In this document: positions 44,490 through 55,640 of the stretch, piece after piece
Numbering within the stretch: position 1 is the stretch's first letter
Layout: each line of letters begins with the position of its first letter
Origin: Micrasema longulum
Taxonomy: Eukaryota; Arthropoda; Insecta; Trichoptera; Brachycentridae
Length of the DNA: 64,000 nt
NCBI GenBank assembly: GCA_022494885.1
Contig: JAGVSM010003710.1
Span: 1-64,000, forward strand
Reading direction: 5' to 3'
Translations under genes and position numbers: made by a program
The notes under the pieces: model-generated
What the model was told of the DNA's origin: nothing
What the model saw: only the letters and a program-made list of their open reading frames with translations
Databases searched by the model: none

Positions 44490-45260
44490 AAAAAAATAAT
44501 ATACGAAGCCTGTGTAAAAACTAAAATATGTTATATGCAATTACTATAAGGAACGGGACATCAAAATGACATAAACAGACTACAAAGACAGCAAAAAAGA
44601 ATATTAAAGTTAGTATATGATTCACCCTATCTAACAGCAATTAAAAGTAAGTGAACTGGGTCGGGTTGTGGTCCCGTGGCTAGTGTCTGGGACTCACGGA
44701 TCAAAGGTCCGTGATTCGAATCCCACTCTACCCCAACTTGGTTCCCATTTTCTAATAGTGAGTTATTTACAACTCGTTGAAAATGACCCTTAAAATTATT
44801 TTTTTGCGTAAATTATAAGAACGCAAATATTTCTTTTTTTCTTTTTTAAAAAAAAACTATTTAAACTAGAATCCTTAAAATGTTTTCATAAATTAGCCAC
44901 TGATGTAATTGTAGACGAAGAATTAAAACTCGAATAAAACTGTAGTAAACATGAACACAATACGAGAATATTAGAAAAATATCATATACAAAGAGACTAA
45001 TAAACTATGGACTGAAATTATACAATAAACTACCAGACAAAACTAAAACAAAAGACTCAGACAACCTTTACAAAAGATGTTATATATATTATTTTTAACA
45101 GTAGAATGTGAATTTTAAAAGTAAAAATATTTTGTTAAATGTATGTAACTCGTAAGGGTTTATCAATGGAAAATTTAAATAAAAAAATTAAAAAATACAT
45201 AAAACTATTTTCCCGTACTGTATGTTTCCTGAATAAAAGAAAATAAAAAACATAAACATA
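44490..45260 (+). mobile_element. LINE J C-terminal region and tail, interrupted by SINE1
   Basis: GGAACGGGACATCAAAATGAC and AGACTACAAAGACAGCAAAA before the SINE; after it AATTAGCCACTGATGTAATT, AACTACCAGACAAAACTAAA and a tail TGTATGTTTCCTGAATAAAA. The copy at 51.9-52.9 kb shows it encodes SKHRHNTRMSEKYHIQ and LKLYNKLPDKTKQKTQ. Confidence 0.75.
44657..44872 (+). mobile_element. SINE1, fullest copy, inside LINE J
   Basis: Head GGTCGGGTTGTGGTCCCGTG, A-box region GTGGCTAGTGTCTGG, B box GATTCGAATCCCAC, body CCAACTTGGTTCCCATTTTC and TAATAGTGAGTTATTTACAA, tail of T/A runs. Younger than LINE J. Confidence 0.85.
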
Positions 45261-45560
45261 AACTTATTAAGATTACATTCTCTAATACACATTAAATGAT
45301 GAAGAATCTGGAATCGGGTAACTAGTTCAGAAGGAGACTGGAAGGGGATCCAGGAAAGAGATGGAATAAAATAAATAAATAAAGACTGACACGTGTGGAA
45401 AGTATCACGGAAGAATTTACGAAAATCAATGTTCCCCCTCCACGTCGAAGGTTGACGTTTGATTGTTGTTCGCGTTTGATGTCTATATTATTAATAATGA
45501 AGCGGATTTCTTTCATTTCCAAATGACAATAAATTCCGCCAATGTGCAAAAAACAGCAAC
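45260..45560. other. Intron, nothing recognised
   Basis: Short purine-rich stretch; no feature. Confidence 0.35.
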
Positions 45561-46290
45561 AACGAGCCATCACGCCGTTTCTCCGCAGGGGAAGGTAGAG
45601 AGGATAGAACGCCATATCACTCTATTTTACATACAGACCTCGCTTCCGCTACATTCATTGCATCTTCTCATGCACGCACTCCGATTATTCCTACTTTTGA
45701 CATGCCCATCTTCAAGTATTTGATGGACTTGATCGTGCCATATCTTTCTCGGTCTTCCTCGTTTTCTGCACCCATCAACATTCGCATCGCAGATCCTTTT
45801 AGCAGTTTTTTCGCTGTCCATTCGCTCTACGTGTCCAAACCAACGCAGCACTCCTTTCTTGATTCTGTCGATAATGCATGTCTCAGCCTTACACAGTTTA
45901 CGGATCTCGACATTTGTGCACCTATCATTCATTGTTTTACTACACATTCACCTGAGAGATCGCATTTCGATAGCATTTAACCTACTTTCATCATCATTTT
46001 TCTAATTCCATACTTCGCTCCCATACATTAAAGTTGGCACTAGAACTCCATTGTGAACTGATAGTTTAGCCTCCTGCGAAAAACATTTGTTTGCCAAAGT
46101 AGATTTCAGTGCACCGTTCACCCTGTTCCCGGCACTCACCCTCCTTTCAATATCTTTCTCGGTCTTTCCATCCCTAGTAAACACACTTCCCAGATACACA
46201 AATTCTTCCACCTGATTCAGAATATCTCTGTTCACACTGATCAAAGGATTTTTTTTTTCTCTTATTGTTATTGCAAACATACTGACATTG
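45560..46290 (-). mobile_element. RTE-like LINE C-terminal 0.7 kb, best preserved
   Basis: Minus strand, almost continuous: ILNQVEEFVYLGSVFTRDGK, RRVSAGNRVNGALKSTLANK, LSVHNGVLVPTLMYGSEVWN, RCTNVEIRKLCKAETCIIDR, LRWFGHVERMDSEKTAKRIC, KRGRPRKIWHDQVHQILEDG. This is the region after the reverse transcriptase core. A few frame breaks. The longest of six RTE copies here. Confidence 0.85.
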
Positions 46291-46990
46291 AACTTTTTTT
46301 AATTCATGAATACGCCTGCGCTTTTAACTGATCACATTTCACCCATTCGCCCTGTACCAAAGCCATGAAGCTGAATTTTCTCGATCAATAAAACTCCCAG
46401 TCTGTATGACACATTTTTAAGAACCCGTACACAAACATAAAACATAATATTATAATCCATATACACGCCATCTCTCGTCACATATTGGAACTATTCTCCA
46501 AAGCAAAACAAAATTGGATTACATGCTTTACACAATAATTAAGGCTCGGTTCAATACGCAGATTCTTGGATTACTCGCTTCACTTATTACGAATAATCTG
46601 AATGCTGATAACATCCTGGATCTAGGAATATTGGAATATCGTCACAGTTAAATTTTAATAGCATAGAAAGCTTTACATTATTATAACGCTTTTTCTGCGG
46701 CTTACAAATTTAATTTATGCATAAGCTTTAACCGGTAATTTAAGTCACATCTCGGTAAAATTTATGCTATTCCGGTGAGACTGTTAAGGGGATTGTACCG
46801 AATGGCGTAATCCGTGAAGGAAAACATGTGAGCGAATGCATATATTTTAAATGATGCGATGTCCTGCTGGTAAAACAACATGTTTATGACTAACAACACT
46901 AGATTTGAAACTAAGGTTGAATTTTTAAAAATTTAGAAATGTATGTACAATATTGAATCGCTTTTTAACTCAGTATCAGCGCAATACCTT
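46290..46990. other. Intron, nothing recognised
   Basis: No feature noted. Confidence 0.4.
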
Positions 46991-46994
46991 CATA

Positions 46995-47262
46995 TCTTAA
47001 TTTATTGCAACAGAGAGGGAAAACATTTGCGAGAAGGGAATATGGAAGTCTAGGCATTTACAGGACTTATGACCTGTCATTGGCTGGTTTAAGTGGTTTT
47101 TGTTCATTGGATTTGGTTCAGCCGGATGAATCTCACCCACATAATAAAGGTTTCAGCTCCTTTACTTCACAAAAGTCAATAGATGGAAGAGCTGAGGAAA
47201 TGTGGATATTTAAACATGGGCAGAATGGTGAATGTTACACAGTGTGTAAAGTGACATTTACG
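46995..47262. repeat. Family A (A1) foldback copy
   Basis: Forward start and half core (46998-47096) joined through about 14 bases to a reversed second half (47111-47262: TTGGTTCAGCCGGATGAATC, AAGAGCTGAGGAAATGTGG, ACACAGTGTGTAAAGTG). Confidence 0.8.
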
Positions 47263-47274
47263 TTCCTAACTTTT

Positions 47275-47425
47275 TTTGTACTTAATAAATTGAAGATCTT
47301 ATGAGCTATAAACCTTCTCGTCGCAAAGATGCAAATTTATCTGAAAACTGCACGTAAATCGGTCCGGTAGTTATTCAGTTCATCGAGGACAACCATTCGA
47401 ACATTGCCTTTTATATAGATTAGAA
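47275..47425 (-). mobile_element. Helitron-like 5' end
   Basis: Minus strand begins TCTAATCTATATAAAAGGC and continues GGACCGATTTACGTGCAG, the usual opening of insect Helitrons (5' TC, then an ACCGATTT phrase). Confidence 0.5.
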
Positions 47426-47499
47426 GATATGTATTATATTTTCTTTACTACCTTTTCCCGCTTGTGGAAATCTATTGTTAGTTCTGAGTTTATACAATA

Positions 47500-48222
47500 T
47501 ATCTATTTATCTTTATATATCTATTTATCTTTATATATATATAATTTCTCTGTACGTGGGATGTCACTAAAATCCTCCTAAACGGCTTAACCGATTTACG
47601 TGCGGTTTTCAGAGAAATATAGATCTTTGCGCTGTGCGTGTTCGTGGATATTAAAATCTTCAATCTAAAATGTAAAAAAGAAGTAAAGAGCATAAATGTT
47701 TTATTCATCGATCTACCAGGGTTACATTCGAGGAGAATGCATTTACAAAAAAATTAAAAAATGTGGTTTTTTCTGTATAAAAAAAATTTTTTTTTAATGT
47801 TTACTAACAAAATTAGTTTTTTGTGGATCTCAAACAGATTCTTTCCTTAAATTCCTAATAATTTCTACTCATTTATTTCTTTTTACTGAATTTTTGGTAA
47901 TACTAAAATAATATTAAACTTAATACATGTTTAAAAATCGTATTTCTACATAAGTACACCTCTCTGTTGGTAAGAAGTCCAGAGTTTGACGTTTGAAAAA
48001 AGAAAGCCATATTTGAAAAATATTTTATGTTTTAGAATTCAACCATAAACAAGTACCTAGGTACCTACTTAAATTCAATATTTGAATATTATCAATTTTT
48101 AGTTTTGGAATTTAATCACAAACAATTGCTTAGGTACCTACTTATCAATGAAAAGTCTTTTGTCTGGGTAATAGCTGGCAAGCCAACGTACGAGCAGGAC
48201 AACGTCTGTCGAGACCGCTAGT
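47500..48222 (+). mobile_element. Non-autonomous Helitron
   Basis: 5' region TTTCTCTGTACGTGGGATGT and CTCCTAAACGGCTTAACCGA, 3' end GACAACGTCTGTCGAGACCG-CTAG (48219-48222) followed by T, with a GACA/TGTC hairpin. The last 450 bases match 22195-22625. No Rep/helicase coding sequence. Confidence 0.65.
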
Positions 48223-48269
48223 TTACTATAAATATTTACGTAAAATTGTTGGTTACCCAAATAAAAATA

Positions 48270-48475
48270 AAATAAGCAGAATGGTAAATGTTACACAGTG
48301 TGTAACAAGTGGTCACTTAAACAAGCCAATGACAGGTCATTTACCATGTTAATCCCTAGACTTCCATATTCCCTTCTGAAAATATTTTTCCACTCTGTTG
48401 CAATAAATTCAGGTTTTAATAACCTTAGTCTGTCTTCATAAATTTGGACACACTTGGAACATTGTTGAAATGTAA
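48270..48475 (-). repeat. Family A (A1) copy next to the exon acceptor
   Basis: GCAGAATGGTAAATGTTACAC, GACAGGTCATTTACCATG, ATTTTTCCACTCTGTTGC, then T' ending GGAACATTGTTG at 48472. About 60 bases separate it from exon 48535. Confidence 0.8.
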
Positions 48476-48534
48476 TATATATTAATTTGTGGAAATAAAT
48501 AAACACGATTTGCTGATTACTCTCTTTTTTTCAG

Positions 48535-48784
48535 GATCAGTACAAGTTCATTTACGACACTTTGGAGGAGCACATCGTGTGCGGCGTGTCCTGGTTTCCC
48601 GTCAAGGAGCTCTCTCAGTGCCTGAAGCAGAAGGCCCAGAGGGACCCTACCACGAGACTCAACTCCTACCAGAAGGAGTACTCCCAGATCTGCCGCCAGA
48701 CTCCTCGGTTCACCATCGGAGACTGCGCCGGAGGCCACAGGGGAGACAATAGGGAGAAGAACAGGGACGTGTTGGTGGTACCAC
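48535..48784 (+). CDS. Ptp99A: Receptor protein tyrosine phosphatase exon (interdomain linker to start of second domain)
   Basis: Internal exon of the same phosphatase gene. Acceptor TTTTTTTCAG ends at 48534 and donor GTAAGT starts at 48785. It enters in phase 0 and leaves in phase 1, so it joins exon 14602-14737 without a frame change. It encodes DQYKFIYDTLEEHIVCGVSW, the last helix of domain 1, then a linker, and REKNRDVLVVP, the conserved entry strand of a second PTP domain (compare KEKNRNSSVVP in vertebrate receptor PTPs). No in-frame stop. It is clearly more GC-rich than the surrounding intron, as expected for coding sequence. A family A repeat ends about 60 bases upstream of the acceptor, and a degenerate copy of the exon's 3' end lies just downstream (48853-48882). 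The preceding intron is 33.8 kb. Confidence 0.9.
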
Positions 48785-48852
48785 GTAAGTTTTATTGGGT
48801 TTGATCTTGATAGTATTCAACCCTGTTCTGGAATGTTGTGTTGTCACAACAG

Positions 48853-48882
48853 AGAAACATAGAAATGTGTTGGTTGTACCGC
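48853..48882 (+). other. Possible duplicated micro-exon or exon relic of the phosphatase
   Basis: 98 bases after the donor of exon 48535-48784 the sequence repeats that exon's last part: 22 of 27 bases match across the end of the exon and the GTAAG donor. In the same phase it reads EKHRNVLVVP, against EKNRDVLVVP in the exon. There is an AG at 48851-48852 and a GTAAGG donor at 48883. The 30-base segment would be phase 1 in and phase 1 out, so its inclusion would keep the frame. Reading through from the true exon meets a TGA, so it is not a simple alternative donor. Either a decayed tandem exon duplication or a cassette micro-exon; transcript data decide. Confidence 0.45.
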
Positions 48883-48884
48883 GT

Positions 48885-49355
48885 AAGGGCTCGTCCAGGG
48901 TAGCGAATTTCAAACTTACGAAAACGTATGAAAAACGCCACACGTGGCCATAGTGCGAGACCTGTGGTGGGCGCGACAAATTAATGTTCGAGGCCTAAAG
49001 GTTTACCTTAAGGCAATAATGCGCCACCCGCTTATAGAGATGCCATTTCGCTGTATTTCGTTGCAATTTGTAAGTAAGCATTGGTAACATTCTTAATACA
49101 TATCCTCAATAATAGAACTCCACCATCTTTCATAAATTATATCAAATATTTGTGTAGCTTAATTATATATATTTAAGTAATAATAAAGATTAAGTGAACG
49201 ATAAGAATAAAGATAGAGTTAAAAAAATATAGTTGAGTTAAACATAAGAAACAGATTTTTTTTTAAAGAAAATATAAAAGAAAATTTGAACACATAAGAA
49301 GTAATCAAATAAACTAAAATTAATTCACACACACAAAAATAAATTCATCATATAA
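48885..49355. other. Intron, partial LINE UTR similarity
   Basis: TTACCTTAAGGCAATAATGC at 48999 recalls the UTR at 37660-37690. Otherwise AT-rich. Confidence 0.35.
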
Positions 49356-49359
49356 ATAA

Positions 49360-49700
49360 AACACGAGTGATACTTTCATCCACAAATTTGGAATATCCAG
49401 TGACCGGTTTCATCGCTTTCGCGACATCTTCGAGACAGGTATCTTTATTAAAAAGTTAATTGTATTTATACAGAACAGAGGTAAGGATACATAATTCAAA
49501 GTTAAATGTAAGTAAATTAAATAAAGTTATTTTTATCTTAAGGATCATTATCAACAAATTTTCTATGGGTTAACTAATGAATGGATATATGGATATGGAT
49601 ATTCCAAATTTGTGGATTAAAGTATCACTCGTGTTTTATTTATATAATAAATTACAATGAATTTCCATCAAGATTTTTCACTTACAAACTTAAATGTTTC
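49360..49700. repeat. Family E hairpin repeat, foldback
   Basis: Minus copy (CCGGTTTCATCGCTTTCGCG, ATCTTCGAGACAGG) at 49363-49590 followed by a plus end piece (GGATATTCCAAATTTGTGGA) at 49596-49690, so the two ends are inverted repeats. Confidence 0.65.
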
Positions 49701-50600
49701 ACAAAAATAAAGATTAGACATTTGATTTAAGAAACGTATTAATATTTTTAACAAGCAAAAGAGCTAGTCTCTTTTTTGGAAAGTTTCAATTATAACATTA
49801 ACTAAATATATAAAAGTAGATTGTAACAGAAAAAAAAACTTGTGTCATTTTATGTAACTTTATTTATCAATAAATATATATATATATATTCAGAAAAAAT
49901 ATACATAATATAAAATTTTATATAGATTTACATATTAACGTTTCCCATTACCTAAAAAAATAAAAAACATTGTGTATATAAAGGGAAGTGGCATCTTACA
50001 ATAATTTTTCAATTATTTTAGGAAATATATTCAATCTTAAATATGAATTTCAAATAATTTTACAGTGTTATCATTGATTTTTTTATGAAAAAGATTTATG
50101 AATATAATTTTTTACTTCTTTCTTTAATATGCTGTATTCCTGACTGCACTTTTAAGTTACTTCGTTCATTTAATTAAATAAAAATATTCCTCTGTAAGTT
50201 GCACTGTTGTGGTTTTTAATTTTGGAATTAAGATGTTATCAATTGTTCTAGGTCGCACTTAAGTTTGGTGTCCTAAAACACTACTATGTATATTTTCTAG
50301 TGGGATTTGAAGTATGATATGTCAAACATATTTTGTTTTTCAACCAATACCCTATGTCTAAAGATGGAATGGCGTGTCTGTTGAAAGATGGCCAAATGCA
50401 GGATGTCAAACATATCTAGTCTTGGCGTCTTTGTTTTAGATGGTAAATAATATGGTGTCAGGGAAATCTGGAAAGAAAAGTTTTTCAGCGTTTTGTGAAG
50501 ACTTGCTATGGTGAAAAAAAAATGGAGAAATAAATGTTCGATGCATCTACTGACACTAAAATTAGGCTTCTAAACTAAAATCCTGATTTTTCAGAGCCCA
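49700..50600. other. 0.9 kb AT-rich intron, nothing recognised
   Basis: A TA run at 49877-49890; no frame or repeat match. Confidence 0.4.
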
Positions 50601-50609
50601 TCACACTTT

Positions 50610-51125
50610 TAAATTGTTATAACCCCGTTTTTCCGTAAGGGTAAGCAGAGAGGATAGAACGCCACATCACTCTATTTTTGCATACAGATCTCGCTTCCTC
50701 TACATTCGTACATCTTCTCGTGCACGAGCGCCGATTATTCCGACTTTTGACTCGTCCATCTTCAAGTATTTGTTGGAATTGGTCATGCCATGTCTTTCTC
50801 TTTTTCTGCATCCATCAACATCCGCATCGTAAATATTTTTAGCCGTTCTTTTGCTGTCCATTTGCTCTAGATGTCCAAATCAACGCAGAGCTACTTTCTT
50901 GATTTTGTCGGTAGTGCTTATCTCAGCCTTACATAATGTACGAATCTCAACATTTGTGCATCTATCGTATTTAGTTTTGCGAAACATTCGCCTGAGAGAT
51001 CGCATTTCAACTGCATTCAGCCCACTGTCATTCCTGTTTTTCCGAGTCCGTACTTTTCTCTCATACATCAAGGTCGGGACCAGGACTCCATAGTGAACTG
51101 ATAATTTTGTCTCTCGCGACAAACA
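50610..51125 (-). mobile_element. RTE-like LINE C-terminal fragment
   Basis: Minus strand: ETKLSVHYGVLVPTLMYERK, LNAVEMRSLRRMF, RCTNVEIRTLCKAE, then after breaks a WHDQ/QILEDGRVKSRNNR string. Same family as 45560-46290. Confidence 0.8.
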
Positions 51126-51905
51126 AATTGCTCTCCTTCAAAATTTATTAAAAATGACATCTTTCCACTGAAATATCCATGAGACTTGTGTGGAGCGAAT
51201 AGAAATGAAATGTGTAAATCAAGTAAAATAAAAAATACATCGACGATCTCGAACCACCTTTGAAATACAGATCCTAGGCAATAAAATAAAAAAGAATGAC
51301 AGAAAACTTTGACTTAAATCTCTCTTGCGTAAATCTCTCTTATTTCAAACAAGAAAATAAAATAGCCAACTTATCAAATTGCTTTTTTCTGCCTAAACCC
51401 ATGAAAATACATTTGGCGAGTATAGTTAGGAAATCCAATCATACGGAGAGTAGTTTAAGTGGTTTTCAATAGATTTTTTCATTTGGTGTGTATTTTTTGA
51501 CCCCGTGTGGGTTTTCTTTGAAAGTAACTTTCCGAATTAAACCTAGCTCAATCCCAGTACAAAATTGGTTGAATTTCCCTACTTTTCTAAATCTCAACAG
51601 CGGAAAAATTCATTCAAATACATAAAAGCAATAGGTAATACGCGAAGGAACCAAAAAATATGAAATGCGAGCTCCTCAAACGTATAGTTTATACTGTGTT
51701 TTTGTTCTTTTATTGTGCTTTTTATTTCATAAATAATATAGGCTTACATAAATTAAATATTAACATTAATACGTAGTCCTTAAAACTTAATATTTTATTA
51801 TTTTTCTCTGTATATTCAATCTTTTTTGTTCTCTTATTCTCACATGTAAAAAAATAAATAAGTATTTTGTTAAATATCCTCGGCGCGGGCAACCCCAGTG
51901 AGGAC
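51125..51905. other. Intron, nothing recognised
   Basis: No feature noted. Confidence 0.4.
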
Positions 51906-52980
51906 ACGTTTTTTATTTGATTATGTATTTATTAACCCTTACGGATTATTACATTATTTTACAAAAATTATCTTTACATTTTTTATTCATACTCTGTTGT
52001 TAAAAATAATATTTTTAACATCTTTTGAAAAGCTTGTCTGAGTCTTTTGTTTAGTTTTGTCTGGTAGTTTATTGTATAATTTCAGTCCCTGGTTTATTAG
52101 TCTCGACTGTCCTTGTCTTGTTTTAGAAAGTTGTATGTGATATTTTTCTGACATTCTTGTATTATGTCTATGTTTACTACAGTTTTTTACAAGTTTTAGT
52201 TCTTTGTCTACAATTACATAAGTGGCTAATTTATGGATAAATTTTAATGATTCTAGTTGAAAGAGTTCATATTTAAATGCTTAGTTTGTTAAAAAAGTTC
52301 TCTAGTCAACATATTACAACAGAGATGAAGAACATTTAAGATAAGATAATATAGAAGTTCAGGCATCTACAGGGCTTATGACCTGTCAATGGCTGGTTTA
52401 AGTGGCCACTTTACACACTGTGTAACATTCAACATTCTGCCCATATTTGAACATCTATATTTCTTCAATTCTTTCATCTGTTGATGTTTGTGAAGTTAAA
52501 GAGCTGAAACCTTTAATAAAAAAATAAATGCGGGTGAGATTCACCTTCTCTTAAATGTTCATCATCTCTGTTGTAATATGTTAATATTAACAGCTCTCCA
52601 GGGAGTTGAATCCAGTCCTTGTCTACAAAAATTTGGACAAACTCAAAATATAGTTCTCTAGTTGCTGTTAGATAGGGAAGTTCATATTAAACTAACTTTA
52701 ATATTTTATTTTGTTGTCTTTGTAGTCTTTTTATGTCATTTTAATACCCTGTTCCCGATAGTAGTTGCATATAATATATTTTAGATTTTACATAGGCTTC
52801 ATACATTAGATTTTTTTCCGTTTTTGGAACAAAATTTTTGATTTTTAAAAAAAGACTCGATAATGTCGCTACTTTGCTAACTAAATTGCTGATATGAATT
52901 TTCCATTTCAATTGTCTTTCTATTGTGTTTATTATTGTTTATAATGTGATAAAAAATGATACAATAAATAAATAAATATC
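51905..52980 (-). mobile_element. LINE J (jockey-like) C-terminal region and UTR, split by family A
   Basis: Minus strand of 52290 to 51905 reads ESLKFIHKLATYVIVDKELK, SKHRHNTRMSEKYHIQLS, then LKLYNKLPDKTKQKTQTSFS and KDVKNIIFNNRV-stop. The HNTR...LKLYNKLP order is typical of jockey/CR1 ORF2 ends. 52663-52800 continues upstream (tRNA-like none). (AAATA)n on + at 52960 belongs to another tail. The family A copy 52307-52651 sits in it with a target-site duplication. Confidence 0.75.
52307..52651 (+). repeat. Family A (A2) copy with 11-bp target-site duplication
   Basis: Flanked by AGTTCTCTAGT at 52296-52306 and 52652-52662. Begins CAACATATTACAACAG, forward core to GTGAGATTCA, then reversed start (TGTTGTAATATGTTAAT), T' and ends GGACAAACTCAAAATAT. 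It defines both ends of subtype A2. Inserted in LINE J, so younger than it. Confidence 0.9.
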
Positions 52981-53565
52981 AGAAGAATGAGTTGAAAAAA
53001 TATGGGTGATTAAACATTGACACAATGGCGATTATTAAACACTGTGTAAAAACTACCTAATGACTAGTTATCTTCTTCGATGGCGCTACAGCCCAAATCG
53101 AGTCTTTACCTCCTTCAACTTTTGTCTCCAACTTCGCCTGTACGCAGCGGGGTGGTATTCGGGACGCAAAAGCCCGCATAGAAAACGTATTTTTAACGCG
53201 TTAGCGTACGTTACGTACTAAAAACCATAGACGTTATATAATATATCACTGACTAAATACACGCTAACAGAGCGATCTCTTCGCATTTCAAATTACACAT
53301 TACCGACGGAGATACTTTGAATTTTCATACAGATACTCGTATACACAACTATGACGTCATACTGAAGCTATGCGTACCGTGACGTATGCTTCCCCTTGTT
53401 TCATATCGATGAATATATCCAAAACTTGAAGGGGGGGGTCGGTAGGGTATCTTCATAATCGCTAAAGAGAATTTATCTTCAACTATACCGTCAAGGTGAA
53501 TGTATGACTTTTTATCTTGCAATCATAATCGAGGCCCAGAAATCAAACCCAATAATAAGGATTAG
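52980..53565. other. Intron with one shared fragment
   Basis: 53060-53165 (CTTCTTCGATGGCGCTACAG, GCAGCGGGGTGGTATTCG) looks like a repeat related to 32865 and 61605; rest unrecognised. Confidence 0.35.
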
Positions 53566-53567
53566 CC

Positions 53568-53625
53568 CGCCTTTTAGTGTAATGGTAAGTGCATTCGTCT
53601 ACCGTTCTTGAAGCCACGGGTTTAC
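53568..53625 (+). repeat. tRNA-like SINE head scrap
   Basis: GCCTTTTAGTGTAATGGTAA then GCATTCGTCTACC recall the SINE2 head; no B box of quality, no body. Confidence 0.4.
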
Positions 53626-54765
53626 AATTTTCATAAAACTCATTATCAATTATTCACACATGTTTCTACAAACTTATATAAATACTTTTTACCGAAAAGG
53701 TGCTCTTCATTTTATTTTCCAGTTTTGATTAGAAAAACGTGGCTGTAAAGAATTGCGATATTCCAAATAGATTAAGACAACTTAACGGTCTCACTAAAAA
53801 TATCTTTGATCAAAAATTGTTTACAACAAGCCACTTTCAATCATTTAAATGTTTTTTCTCATTTTTCTTTTCGCTCTTATAAAGGAGATTTCCTACGCGC
53901 GGAAAGAGACGGAAGATAAAACAAAGCAAAATCTAGTCCGGAGGGAGACTCCATTACTTTCAGCTCTAATTTTCTAAATAATGACCTTCATTATTCAGGA
54001 GCTGTGCAAGGAACAATCTACCTGTTGTATATCCTGCCAGAAAATAGATGAATTAAACCATTCTGTCTTGTCAAACAATTTGCTACAAACTACTACATCT
54101 GTAAACGGATTATCTCAGAAATGTTACACTCTGAAATGAAAGACCGAGTTTAGAGAATTTTCAGTTCCGGAACAAATTTACATAAAATAATTTATTTTGA
54201 ATTTTCATCCAATCTCTCTGCGAAAACTAAGCGAACGTTTATTTTATTTTTAATTCAGCTGAATATTCCACGTTTTTGCATATTTAGTCCAACAATGCGT
54301 TATGTGCTACGGTTTTTACAGCTTTTATCCGAGAGTTTTAAATATCTTTAGTAACACGGCGTCATCTAAAATACCACAGTGAAAATGGTAACATTGTAAA
54401 ATGGGCTAGTAAATTTTATTAACGATAGAGATTATTTGTGTATTTTATATTTCGTCCGATTGTTTTGAAGTTTTTTGTATCCGAAAAAAGGTTATTACTT
54501 TTTCATAAGGTTATCTACAGGTTAATGTTAGTAACAAAAGCGTGAAATAAAAAAATATATTTAAAATTCAAATATATTTTAATATGGTATTTTTACTGTT
54601 TTCCATTAAACAAAAAATATGACTTCGATTTACAATTTATTCATTTAACAATAACAATAAAAATAAGGGCTATCAGAAAAAACTTGGTTATAACGATTAA
54701 TTTTATAAAATGAAAATAATTTTATAAAAAAATAATAAAATGATGTTAAAAACGAAAATCTGATC
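53625..54765. other. 1.1 kb of intron without recognised feature
   Basis: Ordinary AT-rich intron; nothing placed. Confidence 0.4.
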
Positions 54766-54825
54766 ATCATAATCATCATCATCAGCATCATCATTATCAT
54801 CACTATAAGCATCATCATCCTTAAG
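54763..54825 (+). repeat. CAT-rich microsatellite
   Basis: Imperfect (CAT)n, possibly the tail of a lost SINE2 on the minus strand. Confidence 0.7.
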
Positions 54826-54979
54826 GGGCCTTAGCTTCCGGTTGAAAAGTTTTATTAATTAAAAATAAATATTGAAATTAATAATTTATTTTTACTGTCA
54901 TGTTCAAATATGACCCGGAATTTGCAAATTAAAAGAACTCCGTTTTAGAGATTGGTATTTTTTTTCTCTCTTTAAGTGT

Positions 54980-55640
54980 CACAGGTGCGGTGGGTCACTC
55001 TCTCTCCCGTAGTGATTGCGCCCTTCACAAAAACTGTATACTATATGTGCAGGTGTCACCGCAGAACGGCCGGGCGTCGGGCAGCCACGGCCGGCAAACG
55101 ATAAGCTCCTGGGGAGGTATCGCTGCCTAGAGATCCCTTGCGGAGTAGCTAGTAGGTAGCACTGCTAACAGGCGGCCGCAATCCTGAATCCGCTTTGTAA
55201 AGCCGGTGCTCCGTCGGCGGGAACGGTATGTGAGTTCCGGGGAAGTAGCCAAGGGTTCAAAATCCCATCCAGAGAGTATCCGTGTTCCAAGTCCAGGGGG
55301 TAACGGCGGTCAAATATTCCAGGTGGCTAAGAGATCCGGTTAAAGCGAAGTCGAGAAGCAGGGAGACGAAGTGGAAAGTAAAAGCCTTTAGTGGTGTTGA
55401 CGAATGTCTGATTTATTATTTGCCCGACGGGCCTATATATACAGCATTTTTCGCCGTGCAGCGGCGCTGCTAGACCAATAGCGGGCAATACTAGGTTGGC
55501 CAATCACGTGGCGAGAGAGATAGAGAGCGCATTCGCTTACTCTATCGGTCATTCTCGCTCTACGTACAAGGACGCCCCCCTCCCGCTACCCGGCCGTAGT
55601 TCATTGCCGACCGCGCGGCGATTAACATTCAAACAGAAAA
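54980..55640 (-). mobile_element. GC-rich island, candidate LTR on minus strand
   Basis: The most GC-rich block in the window. On the minus strand it could open with TGTTAATCGCCGCGCGG (from 55627), has GAGA-type stretches, a CCACGTGATTGGCC box, then GCTGTATATATAGGCCCG (TATA at about 55435), as an LTR promoter would. I could not find the other LTR end or a target duplication. The alternative is a CpG-rich host regulatory element. The 63-codon plus ORF has no domain. Confidence 0.35.

Noticed and set aside
48710..48979. Minus-strand ORFs over the phosphatase exon
   Set aside because: Shadows of the GC-rich coding exon on the other strand.
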